Assembly (NCBI RefSeq): GCF_030817535.1
Contig: NZ_JAUSZL010000002.1
Location: 7,626,001 to 7,690,000, forward strand
Origin: Streptomyces sp. V3I8
GTDB taxonomy: Bacteria; Actinomycetota; Actinomycetes; Streptomycetales; Streptomycetaceae
DNA length: 64,000 nt
Direction: 5' to 3'
Part shown: positions 42,823-51,496 of the stretch, one piece after another
Numbering within the stretch: position 1 is the stretch's first letter
How the letters are laid out: the number at the start of each line of letters is the position of its first letter
Position numbers and translations under genes: made by a program
Notes under the pieces: generated by a model
Told to the model about the DNA's origin: nothing
The model's input: the letters and a program-made list of their open reading frames with translations, nothing else
Database searches by the model: none

Positions 42823-43758
42823 TCAGGTCCGGGCCGTCGCGTCGAGGTCCGCGAAGAGGAGTTCTCCGTTGATCGTGGCGCCGGCCCGGTAGCCGCCGCT
42901 CGCCGCGTTCACGACCTGCTCGCCGAAACCGGTCGCGTTGCCCGCCGCCCAGACGCCGGGCACGCTCGTCAGACCCGTCGCGTCGACCGCGGCGTACGAG
43001 CCGAACGGTGTCTCCTGGAGCGCTGCGCCCAGCCGTTCCAGCAGGCCGGTGCGCGGGACGGGCCGGGGCGCCACGAACAGCACCGCACGCTCGTGCGCCG
43101 TGCCGTCCGCGAGCCGGACCGCGGTGAGCCGGTCGTCGACGACGTCCAGGCCCGCGACCTCACCGGGCACCACGGCGACCCCGGCCGCGGCGAGCCTGCG
43201 CAGGTCCTCGTCCGTCAGCTCCTCCTCGGCGACCGTGTGCAGGAACAGGGTCACGTCCTTGGACCACTGGGACACCATCAGGGCCTGGTGCACGGACATC
43301 GGGGTCGTGGCCAGCACGCCGAAGGCCTGGTCGCGCACCTCCCAGCCGTGGCAGTAGGGACAGTGCAGCACGTCGCGGCCGAAGCGTTCGGCGACCCCCG
43401 GCACCTTCGGCAGCTCGTCCGCGAGGCCGGTGGCGACGAACAGCCGGCGCCCGTGCACCACGCGCCCCCCTTCCAGCGTCACATCGAACTCCCCGCCCGC
43501 GTCCCGCGCCACGTCCACCGCCCGGCCCCGGACCAGCTCCACGCCGTACCGCGCGATCTCCTCGCGGCCCACGGCCAGGAACTCCGCCGGCGCCATCCCG
43601 TCCCGGGACAGATAGCCCTGCATGTGCGCGGCGGGCGCATTGCGCGGCTCACCCGCGTCGATCACGAGCACGCTGCGGCGCGCACGCCCCAGGACGAGCG
43701 CCGCGGACAGTCCGGCCGTGCCGCCGCCGACGACGACCACTTCGTACGAATCGGTCAT
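42823..43758 (-). CDS. Thioredoxin-reductase-like FAD-dependent oxidoreductase
   Basis: The protein has 311 residues. The FAD motif VVVVGGGTAGLSAAL lies at 7-21, a CPYCHG redox-type pair at about 135-140, and the second FAD motif is GVWAAGNATGFGEQV (about 275). The CPYCHG form is seen in ferredoxin/flavin-type TrxR-like proteins rather than classic CATC TrxR. No thioredoxin gene is adjacent. It is divergent from an XRE-cupin regulator. Confidence 0.88.
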   Translation of the reverse strand: MTDSYEVVVVGGGTAGLSAALVLGRARRSVLVIDAGEPRNAPAAHMQGYLSRDGMAPAEFLAVGREEIARYGVELVRGRAVDVARDAGGEFDVTLEGGRVVHGRRLFVATGLADELPKVPGVAERFGRDVLHCPYCHGWEVRDQAFGVLATTPMSVHQALMVSQWSKDVTLFLHTVAEEELTDEDLRRLAAAGVAVVPGEVAGLDVVDDRLTAVRLADGTAHERAVLFVAPRPVPRTGLLERLGAALQETPFGSYAAVDATGLTSVPGVWAAGNATGFGEQVVNAASGGYRAGATINGELLFADLDATART

Positions 43759-43800
43759 GGTGACCACCTCCACCGAGAAGGTCGCCCCGAAGCACCCTTG

Positions 43801-43829
43801 TTGACAAATCCCTTTGCCGAAACTGCAAT
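43801..43829 (+). promoter_or_regulatory. Sigma-70-type promoter of leaderless XRE-cupin gene
   Basis: TTGACA (43801-43806) and TGCAAT (43824-43829) are 17 bp apart. The start point predicted 7 bases on is the ATG at 43836, so the mRNA is probably leaderless. TTGC/GCAA arms (43815-43829) form an inverted repeat over the -10 box, a possible self-operator. Confidence 0.6.
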
Positions 43830-43835
43830 ACCTGT

Positions 43836-44468
43836 ATGAGCGAGCACCAGGGCCACCAGGACCATGACGGCCACGAGGACCGTGACACGGAGGGCGTCCT
43901 CGCGGAGGTCGGGCCCCGGCTGCGCCGTATCCGCAAGGAACGCGGTGCCACCCTCGCGGGCCTGTCCACCGCCACCGGCATCTCCGTCAGCACCCTCTCC
44001 CGGCTGGAGTCCGGCCTGCGCAAACCCAGCCTGGAGCTGCTGCTGCCCATCGCCCGGGCCCACCAGGTGCCCCTGGACGAACTGGTGGGAGCGCCGCAGG
44101 TGGGCGACCCGCGCGTCCGCGCGGCGAAACCGATCGTCATGCACGGCCGTACGCACTGGCCGCTCACCCGCCAGCCCGGCGGTCTGCAGGCCTACAAGGT
44201 GCTCGAACCGAAGCGCAAGCAGGAGCCGGACCCGCGCGTCCACGAGGGCTACGAGTGGCTGTACGTGCTGTCGGGGCGGCTGCGCCTCGTGCTCGGCGAC
44301 CACGACGTGGTGCTCGGCGCGGGGGAGGCCGCCGAGTTCGACACCCGCGTGCCGCACTGGTTCGGGTCGACGGGGGAGGGGCCCGTGGAGTTCCTGAGCC
44401 TCTTCGGGCGGCAGGGGGAGCGGATGCACGTGCGGGCACGCCCCAGGAGGAGCGGGCAGGGGGACTGA
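43836..44468 (+). CDS. XRE-family regulator with C-terminal cupin
   Basis: The protein has 210 residues. A His/Asp-rich N-terminus (MSEHQGHQDHDGHEDRDTEG) precedes the HTH (LRRIRKERGATLAGLSTATG, then ISVSTLSRLESG, about 30-62) and a cupin domain (HEGYEWLYVLSGRLRLVLGD, about 135-195). The family senses small metabolites. It is divergent from the flavoprotein gene and is likely to repress itself and that gene. Confidence 0.9.
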   Translation: MSEHQGHQDHDGHEDRDTEGVLAEVGPRLRRIRKERGATLAGLSTATGISVSTLSRLESGLRKPSLELLLPIARAHQVPLDELVGAPQVGDPRVRAAKPIVMHGRTHWPLTRQPGGLQAYKVLEPKRKQEPDPRVHEGYEWLYVLSGRLRLVLGDHDVVLGAGEAAEFDTRVPHWFGSTGEGPVEFLSLFGRQGERMHVRARPRRSGQGD

Positions 44469-44500
44469 GGCCGACCGCCACCGACTGTTCCCTGATCGGC

Positions 44501-44517
44501 AAGCGACCGCTTAGTAT
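44501..44517 (+). promoter_or_regulatory. AAGCG/CGCTT operator and -10 box of oxidoreductase operon
   Basis: AAGCGACCGCTT is an inverted repeat with 5-bp perfect arms (44501-44512). TAGTAT (44512-44517) directly follows as a likely -10 box. AAGCG/CGCTT-type palindromes are common before acyl-CoA catabolism genes; the regulator is not in this window. Confidence 0.5.
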
Positions 44518-44570
44518 GCGTGGGACCGCGAGGTGCGAACAGTACCGACACAGTCCCGTGGAGGCCCCGC

Positions 44571-45572
44571 ATGCAGGCATGGCAAGTGCACGAGAACGGT
44601 GAGCCCGGTGAGGTGATGCGGCTCGCGGAGGTGGAGCGGCCCACGCCCGGCGACGGCCGGGTCCTGCTCAAGGTGCGCGCGGCGAACATCAACTTCCCGG
44701 ACGTCCTGATGTGCCGGGGGCAGTACCAGGTCAAGCCCCCGCTGCCGTTCACGCCCGGCGTGGAGATCTGCGGCGAGACCGAGGACGGCCGCCGGGTCAT
44801 CGCCAACCCCGCGCTGCCGTACGGCGGCTTCGCCGAGTACGCCGTCGCGGACGCCGCGGCCCTGCTGCCCGCGCCCGAGGCACTGGACGACGCCGAGGCG
44901 GCCGCCCTGCACATCGGCTACCAGACCGGCTGGTTCGGCCTGCACCGGCGGGCCCGTCTGGAGGCCGGCGAGACGCTGCTCGTGCACGCCGCCGCGGGAG
45001 GGGTCGGCAGCGCGGCGGTGCAGCTCGGGAAGGCGGCGGGGGCGACCGTCATCGGCGTCGTGGGCGGCGCGGACAAGGCCGTGGTCGCCCGCGGACTGGG
45101 CTGCGACGTCGTCGTGGACCGGCGCGCCGAGGACGTCGTCGCCGCCGTCAAGGAGGCCACCGGCGGCCGGGGCGCCGACGTGGTCTACGACCCGGTCGGC
45201 GGGGACGCCTACACCCAGTCCGCCAGGCTCGTCGCCTTCGAGGGCCGGATCGTCGTCGTCGGCTTCGCCAGCGGCACGATCCCCAGCCCGGGGCTCAACC
45301 ACGCCCTGGTGAAGAACTACTCGATCATGGGCCTGCACTGGGGCCTCTACAACACCAAGGACCCGAAGCTGGTCCTGCGCTGCCACGAGCAGCTGACCGA
45401 ACTGGCCGCCCGCGGGGCGATCAAGCCGCTCGTCAGCGCCCGCGTGCCGCTGGCCGGTGCCGCCGACGCCGTCCAGCGGGTCGCCGACGGTGTGACCACC
45501 GGCCGGGTCGCCGTGGTGCCCTCCCTCGGGGACACCGCTGACCACACCCTCGCGAACGGAGCCGCCGCATGA
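44571..45572 (+). CDS. NADPH:quinone oxidoreductase-type MDR enzyme
   Basis: The protein has 333 residues of the zinc-free MDR class. The substrate part has AANINFPDVLMCRGQYQ. The NADPH motif is VHAAAGGVGSAAVQLGKAAG (about 140-160). It is the first gene of a three-gene operon with two acyl-CoA dehydrogenases, and overlaps the second gene in ATGA. It may act as an enoyl-thioester or quinone reductase in the same catabolic route. Confidence 0.9.
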   Translation: MQAWQVHENGEPGEVMRLAEVERPTPGDGRVLLKVRAANINFPDVLMCRGQYQVKPPLPFTPGVEICGETEDGRRVIANPALPYGGFAEYAVADAAALLPAPEALDDAEAAALHIGYQTGWFGLHRRARLEAGETLLVHAAAGGVGSAAVQLGKAAGATVIGVVGGADKAVVARGLGCDVVVDRRAEDVVAAVKEATGGRGADVVYDPVGGDAYTQSARLVAFEGRIVVVGFASGTIPSPGLNHALVKNYSIMGLHWGLYNTKDPKLVLRCHEQLTELAARGAIKPLVSARVPLAGAADAVQRVADGVTTGRVAVVPSLGDTADHTLANGAAA

Positions 45573-46777
45573 CCGACGCCGCGAGCGGGGGCGCAGCGGT
45601 GGACGCCGCCGGACTGCGCCGCCGCACCCAGGAGCTGCTGGCCGCCCACCCGGTCGCCACCACCGGCCGCACGGACTTCCTCAAGGCCCGCTTCGACGCC
45701 GGCCTCGCCTGGGTGCACTACCCGGAAGGGCTCGGCGGCCTCGGCGCGCCGCGCTCCCTGCAGGCCGTCGTGGACGCCGAGCTGGAGGCCGCGGGCGCTC
45801 CCGACAACGACCCGCGACGCATCGGCATCGGCCTCGGCATGGCCGCGCCGACGATCCTCGGCTTCGGGACCGAGGAGCACAAGCGCCGCTTCCTGCGGCC
45901 CCTGTGGGTGGGCGAGGAGGTCTGGTGCCAGCTGTTCAGCGAGCCGGGCGCGGGCTCCGACCTGGCCGCACTCGGCACCCGTGCGGTCCGTGCGGGCGAC
46001 GCGTGGGTGGTCAACGGGCAGAAGGTGTGGACGTCCAGCGCCCACGTCGCCCGCTGGGCCATCCTCATCGCCCGCACCGACCCGGACGCGCCCAAGCACC
46101 GCGGCATCACGTACTTCGTCTGCGACATGACCGACCCCGGTGTCGAGGTGCGGCCCCTGCGCCAGATCACCGGCGAGGCCGAGTTCAACGAGGTGTTCCT
46201 CACCGACGTCCGCATCCCCGACGCCCACCGCCTCGGCGAGATCGGCGACGGCTGGCGGGTCGCGCAGACCACGCTCATGAACGAGCGGGTCTCCATCGGC
46301 GGCATGCGCATCCCCCGCGAGGGCGGGATGATCGGCCCCATCGCGAAGACCTGGCGCGAACGCCCGGAGCTGCGCACCCACGACCTGCACCAGCGGCTGC
46401 TGAAGCTGTGGGTCGAGGCCGAGGTGGCGAGGCTCACCGGTGAACGCCTGCGCCAGCAGATGGTCGCGGGACAGCCCGGCCCCGAGGGCTCCGGCATGAA
46501 GCTCGCGTTCGCCCGCCTCAACCAGGAGATCAGCGGCCTGGAGGTCGAACTCCTCGGTGAGGAGGGGCTGCTGTACGACGACTGGACGATGCGCCGCCCG
46601 GAAATGGTGGACTTCACCGGCCGGGAGGCCGGCTACCGCTACCTCCGTTCCAAGGGGAACAGCATCGAGGGCGGGACCAGCGAGGTCCTGCTGAACATCG
46701 TCGCCGAACGCGTGCTGGGCCTGCCCTCCGAGCCGCGCACCGACAAGGACGTCGCCTGGAAGGACCTCGCCCGATGA
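45569..46777 (+). CDS. Acyl-CoA dehydrogenase, larger partner
   Basis: The protein has 402 residues. FAD/substrate motifs are QLFSEPGAGSDLAALGTRAV (about 125-144) and VNGQKVWTSSAHVA. The C-terminal IEGGTSEVLLNIVAERVLG carries the catalytic-type Glu region. ATGA overlaps on both sides link it to its neighbours. A 402-residue and a 367-residue gene in tandem fits the heteromeric FadE pairs known from actinobacterial steroid and side-chain degradation. Confidence 0.93.
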   Translation: MTDAASGGAAVDAAGLRRRTQELLAAHPVATTGRTDFLKARFDAGLAWVHYPEGLGGLGAPRSLQAVVDAELEAAGAPDNDPRRIGIGLGMAAPTILGFGTEEHKRRFLRPLWVGEEVWCQLFSEPGAGSDLAALGTRAVRAGDAWVVNGQKVWTSSAHVARWAILIARTDPDAPKHRGITYFVCDMTDPGVEVRPLRQITGEAEFNEVFLTDVRIPDAHRLGEIGDGWRVAQTTLMNERVSIGGMRIPREGGMIGPIAKTWRERPELRTHDLHQRLLKLWVEAEVARLTGERLRQQMVAGQPGPEGSGMKLAFARLNQEISGLEVELLGEEGLLYDDWTMRRPEMVDFTGREAGYRYLRSKGNSIEGGTSEVLLNIVAERVLGLPSEPRTDKDVAWKDLAR

Positions 46778-47877
46778 CCCCGACGACAACGCAGCGCGCA
46801 CAGCCCGACCTGCTGTACTCGCAGGACGAGGAGGCGCTGCGCGCCGCCGTCCGCGACCTGCTCGCCGACCACTGCGACCCGGCCGGCGTGATCGCCCGTA
46901 CCGAGTCCGGCGCGCCGTACGACCGCCAGGCGTGGAAGGCGCTCGGCGAGGGCATGGGCCTGGCGGGCCTGCTGGTGCCCGAGGAGCGCGGCGGCCAGGG
47001 CGCGGGCCACCGTGAAGTGGCCGTCGTCCTGGAGGAGCTGGGCCGCTCGGTCGCCCCCGTGCCCTATCTGACGAGCGCGGTCGTCGCCACCGAGGCGCTC
47101 CTGGCGTGCGACGCCGACGACCTGCTGGCGGAGCTGGCGTCCGGCCGGCGCGTCGGTGCCCTCGCCGTCGCCCTGAACGTCGCCCCGGGCGCTGCCTGCA
47201 CGACCGTACGGGTCGAAGGCGGCACCCTGCACGGGGAGTTGACCGGTATCGCGGACGCGGCCGCCGCCGACGTGCTGCTCGTCCCCGCCGAGGACGGCGG
47301 GCTGTACGCGGTCGACGCGCAGGCCGTGACCGTCACCGCGCAGGTGTCCCTGGACCTGACCCGGCCGGTCGCGAAGGTCGTCCTCGACGGAGCGCCCGCC
47401 CGCCGGATCGGCGACGCCGCCCCCGCCGTACGGCGCGCCCTGCGGACCGGCGCCGGACTGCTCGCCTCCGAGCAACTCGGCCTGGCCGAATGGTCCTTGA
47501 CGGAGACGGTCCGCTACCTGAAGGAGCGCAAGCAGTTCAACCGCCCGGTCGGCGGCTTCCAGGCGCTCAAGCACCGGCTCGCCCAGCTGTGGCTGGAGAC
47601 GGTCAGCACCCGGGCCGCGGCCCGCAACGCGGCCGACGCGCTCGCCACCGGCAGCGCGGACACGGACGTGGCGGTCGCCCTCGCCCAGTCGTACGCGGCG
47701 CCGGTCGCCGTGCACGCCGCCGAGGAGGCGCTCCAACTGCACGCCGGGATCGGGATGACCTGGGAACACCCGGTCCACCTCTACCTGAAGCGCGCCAAGG
47801 CCGACTCGATCGCGTACGGAACGGCGGGCAGCCACCGGGAGGCGCTGGCGAAACTGGTGGACCTCCAGGCCCCCTGA
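46774..47877 (+). CDS. Acyl-CoA dehydrogenase, smaller partner
   Basis: The protein has 367 residues. The N-terminal helical part (YSQDEEALRAAVRDLLADHC) is standard, but the middle FAD-binding region is degenerate: the usual SEPxAGSD block is absent. The C-terminal LHAGIGMTWEHPVHLYLKRA resembles the non-catalytic or FAD-sharing subunit of heteromeric FadE enzymes. It is coupled to the larger partner by ATGA. A strong terminator follows. Confidence 0.92.
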   Translation: MTPTTTQRAQPDLLYSQDEEALRAAVRDLLADHCDPAGVIARTESGAPYDRQAWKALGEGMGLAGLLVPEERGGQGAGHREVAVVLEELGRSVAPVPYLTSAVVATEALLACDADDLLAELASGRRVGALAVALNVAPGAACTTVRVEGGTLHGELTGIADAAAADVLLVPAEDGGLYAVDAQAVTVTAQVSLDLTRPVAKVVLDGAPARRIGDAAPAVRRALRTGAGLLASEQLGLAEWSLTETVRYLKERKQFNRPVGGFQALKHRLAQLWLETVSTRAAARNAADALATGSADTDVAVALAQSYAAPVAVHAAEEALQLHAGIGMTWEHPVHLYLKRAKADSIAYGTAGSHREALAKLVDLQAP

Positions 47878-47911
47878 CCCTCGGACACGCACGCGCGTGC
47901 TGCGCACGGCA

Positions 47912-47956
47912 CGAAGGCCCGCTCCCTCCGCAGGGGGGGCGGGCCTTCGGTTTTTC
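47912..47956 (+). terminator. Rho-independent terminator with T-tract
   Basis: CGAAGGCCCGC pairs with GCGGGCCTTCG, and the C/G-rich inner part adds more pairs. GGTTTTTCC follows. It ends the acyl-CoA dehydrogenase operon. Confidence 0.88.
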
Positions 47957-47983
47957 CCGCCGCACTCCTTGCCTTCATGCATA

Positions 47984-48002
47984 ATTGCGAACTGTTCGCA
48001 AT
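47984..48002. promoter_or_regulatory. Nur (nickel) box upstream of nik operon
   Basis: ATTGCGAACTGTTCGCAAT has perfect 9-bp arms around one base. It fits the Streptomyces Nur pattern TTGCaa-N5-ttGCAA with exact spacing (TTGCGA-ACTGT-TCGCAA). CATAAT at 47980-47985 is a likely -10 box, so bound Nur would block the start. The site is 33 bp before the nikA ATG. Confidence 0.75.
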
Positions 48003-48034
48003 AACTGATCATCTGCATTAGGGGTGGGGCGGCG

Positions 48035-49618
48035 ATGAGGGCCGGATCGATACGAGGTGCGGGTGCCCTGGCGGCAGCGGCCGTTCTGACGGCCGGCTCC
48101 GCCGCCTGTTCGGCACCGGGCGAGAGCGACGGCGGGGGCGCGGCGACTTCCGCCGTCGTCGGCATCGCGTACGAACCCGAGACCCTGAGCCCGCTCCTGG
48201 GCTTCGGCAAGGACGGCAACTCCAAGATCTTCGACGGGCTGCTCACGCACGACGCCGACCTGGAGCTGAAGCCCGCGCTCGCGGCGGCCCTGCCGAAGGT
48301 CACCGACGGCGGGCGCACCTACACGTACGAGCTGCGCGAGGGCGTGAAGTTCAGCGACGGCGAGCCGTTCACCGCCGAGGACGTCGTCTTCACGTACGAG
48401 ACGATCCTCGACGAGGGGACCAACAACCCCTCCAAGGGCGAACTGGACGCGATCGAGCGCATCGAGGCGAAGGGCGACGGCACGGTCGTCTTCCGGCTCA
48501 AGTACCCCTACGCGCCCTTCGCCGAGCGCACGGTGCTGCCCATCGCGCCGGAGCACCTGGCCGGCGAACAGGACGTCAACACCGGCTCGTTCGGGACGAA
48601 ACCCGTCGGCACCGGCCCGTACAGGCTCGCCAGGTGGTCCAAGGGCGAGCAACTCGTGCTGGAGGCCAACCCCGGGTACTGGGGCGGCGCTCCGAAGATC
48701 GGGCGCTTCACCATGGCGATCATCAAGGACGACGACGTGCGCGCCACCCGGCTGCGCTCCGGCGACCTCGACGGCGCGATCCTGCCGCCGAACCTGGCCA
48801 AGGCCTTCGAGGGGCCGGGGCGGAAGACGTACGCGGCCAAGAGCTTCGACTACCGCACGGTCACCCTGCCGACCGGCAGCAAGGTCGCGGGCGACACCGC
48901 CGTGCGCCGCGCCCTCGACGTCGCCGTCGACCGGCAGGCCATGCTCGACGGCATCCTCGAAGGCGCGGGCAGCGTGGCCCACGGCCCGGTTCCGACGGAC
49001 AGTGAGTGGTTCACCGACGGCACCGAGCGGACGTACGACCCCGAGAGGGCGCGGACGATCCTCGACGGGGCCGGCTGGAAGCCCGGCGAGGACGGCATCC
49101 GTACGAAGGACGGCGTCCGCGCGAGCTTCCCGCTCTGGTACGTCTCCGGCGACAAGCTCCGCCAGGACCACGCCCTCGCCTACGCCTCCGACGCCAAGAA
49201 GATCGGCATCGAGATCAAGGTGCAGGCGGGCACCTGGGAGGTCATCGAGCCGCGCATGCCCGAGGACGCCGTCCTCGCGGGCGGCGGCTCACCGGCCGAC
49301 CCGGACTTCGACCAGTACCCGCTCCTCAGGTCCGACCTGGCCGGCGACGGCTTCAACAACATGGGTCGGTACGACAACGCGAAGGTCGACCGGGCCCTGG
49401 AGACCGGCCGCGAGAGCGGTGACCGGGCCGAGCGGAAGGCCGCCTACGACACCGTGCAGCGCGAGCTGGTGAAGAACCCCGGCTACACCTTCCTGACCCA
49501 CATCGACCACCTGTACGTGGTCGACGACCGCTTCGGCGAGCTCACCACGCAGGTCGAACCGCACGACCACGGTCTCGCGGCCGGACCGTGGTGGAACGTC
49601 GAGGACTGGCGGCCGTGA
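48035..49618 (+). CDS. nikA: Nickel/peptide-type ABC substrate-binding lipoprotein
   Basis: The protein has 527 residues. A signal with Cys (AVLTAGSAACSAPGESD, Cys about 26) suggests a lipoprotein. The SBP_bac_5 fold is shown by VVGIAYEPETLSPLLGFG, LREGVKFSDGEPFTAEDVVFTYE and GTGPYRLARW. The family binds peptides or nickel complexes. The Nur-type box upstream and the NikABCDE-like gene order point to nickel. GTGA overlap couples it to nikB. Confidence 0.85.
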   Translation: MRAGSIRGAGALAAAAVLTAGSAACSAPGESDGGGAATSAVVGIAYEPETLSPLLGFGKDGNSKIFDGLLTHDADLELKPALAAALPKVTDGGRTYTYELREGVKFSDGEPFTAEDVVFTYETILDEGTNNPSKGELDAIERIEAKGDGTVVFRLKYPYAPFAERTVLPIAPEHLAGEQDVNTGSFGTKPVGTGPYRLARWSKGEQLVLEANPGYWGGAPKIGRFTMAIIKDDDVRATRLRSGDLDGAILPPNLAKAFEGPGRKTYAAKSFDYRTVTLPTGSKVAGDTAVRRALDVAVDRQAMLDGILEGAGSVAHGPVPTDSEWFTDGTERTYDPERARTILDGAGWKPGEDGIRTKDGVRASFPLWYVSGDKLRQDHALAYASDAKKIGIEIKVQAGTWEVIEPRMPEDAVLAGGGSPADPDFDQYPLLRSDLAGDGFNNMGRYDNAKVDRALETGRESGDRAERKAAYDTVQRELVKNPGYTFLTHIDHLYVVDDRFGELTTQVEPHDHGLAAGPWWNVEDWRP

Positions 49619-50604
49619 GCGGGCCGCCCTGGGGCGCCATGGCGCGGCTGGCGGGGCGGCGGGCCCTGTTCGCCGTCCCCGTCCTCGGGACCGTCACGTT
49701 CGGCGTCTTCGCGATCGCCGCCGCTTCACCCTTCGACCCCGTCAAGGCGTACGCGGGCACGGCCGGGCTCAGCGCCTCGCAGCGGACCCTCGACCAGTTG
49801 CGTGCCAACCTGGGCGCCGACCGGCCCCTGGTCACGCGCTGGTGGGAGTGGCTGACGTCCGCCGTACGGGGCGACCTCGGCGACTCCGGCGCGCTGCGGC
49901 AGCCGGTCGCCGAGGTCATCGGCGAACGCGTCGGCTGGTCCGTCCTGCTGGCCGCCACCGCGTTCCTCCTCGCCGTCCTGCTGGGCGGCCTGCTCGGGGT
50001 CCTGGCCGCGCGCAGGCCGGGCGGCTGGACGGACAGGGCCGTCACCTCGCTGGCCTACACCCTGGAGGCGGCGCCCCCGTTCTGGCTCGGGCTGCTGGTG
50101 ATGTGGCTGTTCGCGCTCCACCTGGGCGTGCTGCCCGCCGGCGGTCTCACCGACACCGGGAACACGGTGGTCACCGCCGGCCAGGTCGCGCGCCACCTCG
50201 TGCTGCCCGCGGCCGTGCTGGCGCTCTCCCAGCTGCCGTGGTTCGTGCTGTACGTCCGCCAGGGCGTCGGTGACGCGCTCCAGGAGGACCCCGTCCGCGG
50301 CGCACGCGCGCGTGGACTCGCCGAGCGCAAGGTCCTGCTGGGGCACGCCCTGCGGTCCGGGATGCTGCCGGTACTGACCCTGATCGGCTCACGCGTACCC
50401 GAACTCATCACCGGGGCCCTGCTCGTGGAAACCGTCTTCAGCTGGCCCGGCATCGCGGCGGCGACCGTCGAGGCGGCCACCGCCGTCGACTTCCCGCTGC
50501 TGGCCGCGCTGACCGTGCTCGCCACGATCGCCGTCCTGGCCGGGAACCTCCTCGCGGACCTGCTGTACGGGCTCGCGGACCCGAGGGTGGGCTTCGATGG
50601 CTGA
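49615..50604 (+). CDS. nikB: Nickel ABC transporter permease NikB-like
   Basis: The protein has 329 residues with about six membrane helices. The N-terminal TFGVFAIAAASPFDPVKAY and the BPD permease loop (VRGARARGLAERKVLLGHAL, about 230) mark the DppB/NikB family. It starts with the GTG of a GTGA overlap. An ATG 8 codons later is possible. Confidence 0.85.
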   Translation: MSGPPWGAMARLAGRRALFAVPVLGTVTFGVFAIAAASPFDPVKAYAGTAGLSASQRTLDQLRANLGADRPLVTRWWEWLTSAVRGDLGDSGALRQPVAEVIGERVGWSVLLAATAFLLAVLLGGLLGVLAARRPGGWTDRAVTSLAYTLEAAPPFWLGLLVMWLFALHLGVLPAGGLTDTGNTVVTAGQVARHLVLPAAVLALSQLPWFVLYVRQGVGDALQEDPVRGARARGLAERKVLLGHALRSGMLPVLTLIGSRVPELITGALLVETVFSWPGIAAATVEAATAVDFPLLAALTVLATIAVLAGNLLADLLYGLADPRVGFDG

Positions 50605-51496
50605 AGCGAACCGGATCTCCGCGGAACCGGCGAAGACCGAGGTGTGGCGGACGCGCGCCGTCGTGCGGCGCTCCACGCGCGCGTGGCGGGTGCGCGGCTC
50701 CGCCGCCGTCGTGACCGTGCTGGTCCTGGCCGTGCTCCTGGTGCCGCCCTTCGCCCAGCTCGACCAGCAGGCCGTGGACCTGGCGGCGAAGCTGCAACCC
50801 CCGTCCTCGGCCCACCCGTTCGGCACCGACGACGTCGGCCGGGACCTGCTGCTGCGCTGTGTCCACGGGCTGCGGGTCTCGCTGCTGGTGGGCGTGGTCG
50901 CCGCCGTCGTCGCCACCGTGGTCGGCACGGCCGTCGGCGCGCTCGCCGGAGCCCTCGGCGGGTGGCCCGACCGGCTGCTGATGCGCCTGGTGGACGTCTT
51001 CGCGTCCGTGCCGCATCTGCTCCTGGGCATCTTCATCGTCGCGATGTTCCGGCCGGGCGTGTGGCCGGTCGTCGTGTCGGTCGCGCTCACCCACTGGCTG
51101 TCGACGGCCCGGATCGTCCGCGCGGAGGTGCTGTCGCTGCGCTCCCGCCCCTACGTCGACGCCGCGATCTCGGGCGGCGCCTCCCGGTACCGGGTCGCCG
51201 TACGGCACCTGCTGCCCGGCGTGCTGCCCCAGGCCGGGCTCGCCGCCGTGCTGATGGTGCCGCACGCCGTCTGGCACGAATCCGCTCTGTCCTTCCTCGG
51301 GTTGGGCCTGCCCACGCACCAGGCCAGCCTCGGCACGCTGGTGCAGGGCGCACGCGGGTCGCTGCTCGCCGGCGACTGGTGGCCCACCCTCTTCCCCGGC
51401 CTGTGCGCGATCGTCGCCACCCTGGCCGTCGCGGGCCTCGCGGGCGCCTGGCGCGAACGCCTCGACCCCCGCCGCCGATCGGAGCTGATGCTGTGA
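50597..51496 (+). CDS. nikC: Nickel ABC transporter permease NikC-like
   Basis: The protein has 299 residues. It has the DppC/NikC features: a long N-terminus, HPFGTDDVGRDLLLRCVHG, about five to six helices, and the ATPase-contact loop (YVDAAISGGASRYRVAVRHL). It overlaps nikB by 8 bases and nikD by 4. Confidence 0.85.
   Translation: MAEANRISAEPAKTEVWRTRAVVRRSTRAWRVRGSAAVVTVLVLAVLLVPPFAQLDQQAVDLAAKLQPPSSAHPFGTDDVGRDLLLRCVHGLRVSLLVGVVAAVVATVVGTAVGALAGALGGWPDRLLMRLVDVFASVPHLLLGIFIVAMFRPGVWPVVVSVALTHWLSTARIVRAEVLSLRSRPYVDAAISGGASRYRVAVRHLLPGVLPQAGLAAVLMVPHAVWHESALSFLGLGLPTHQASLGTLVQGARGSLLAGDWWPTLFPGLCAIVATLAVAGLAGAWRERLDPRRRSELML

Noticed and set aside
42337..42872. Long Arg/Pro/Ala-rich ORFs on both strands in the ligase-flavoprotein gap
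   Set aside because: They follow from GC-rich repeats, have no complex sequence and no ribosome sites.
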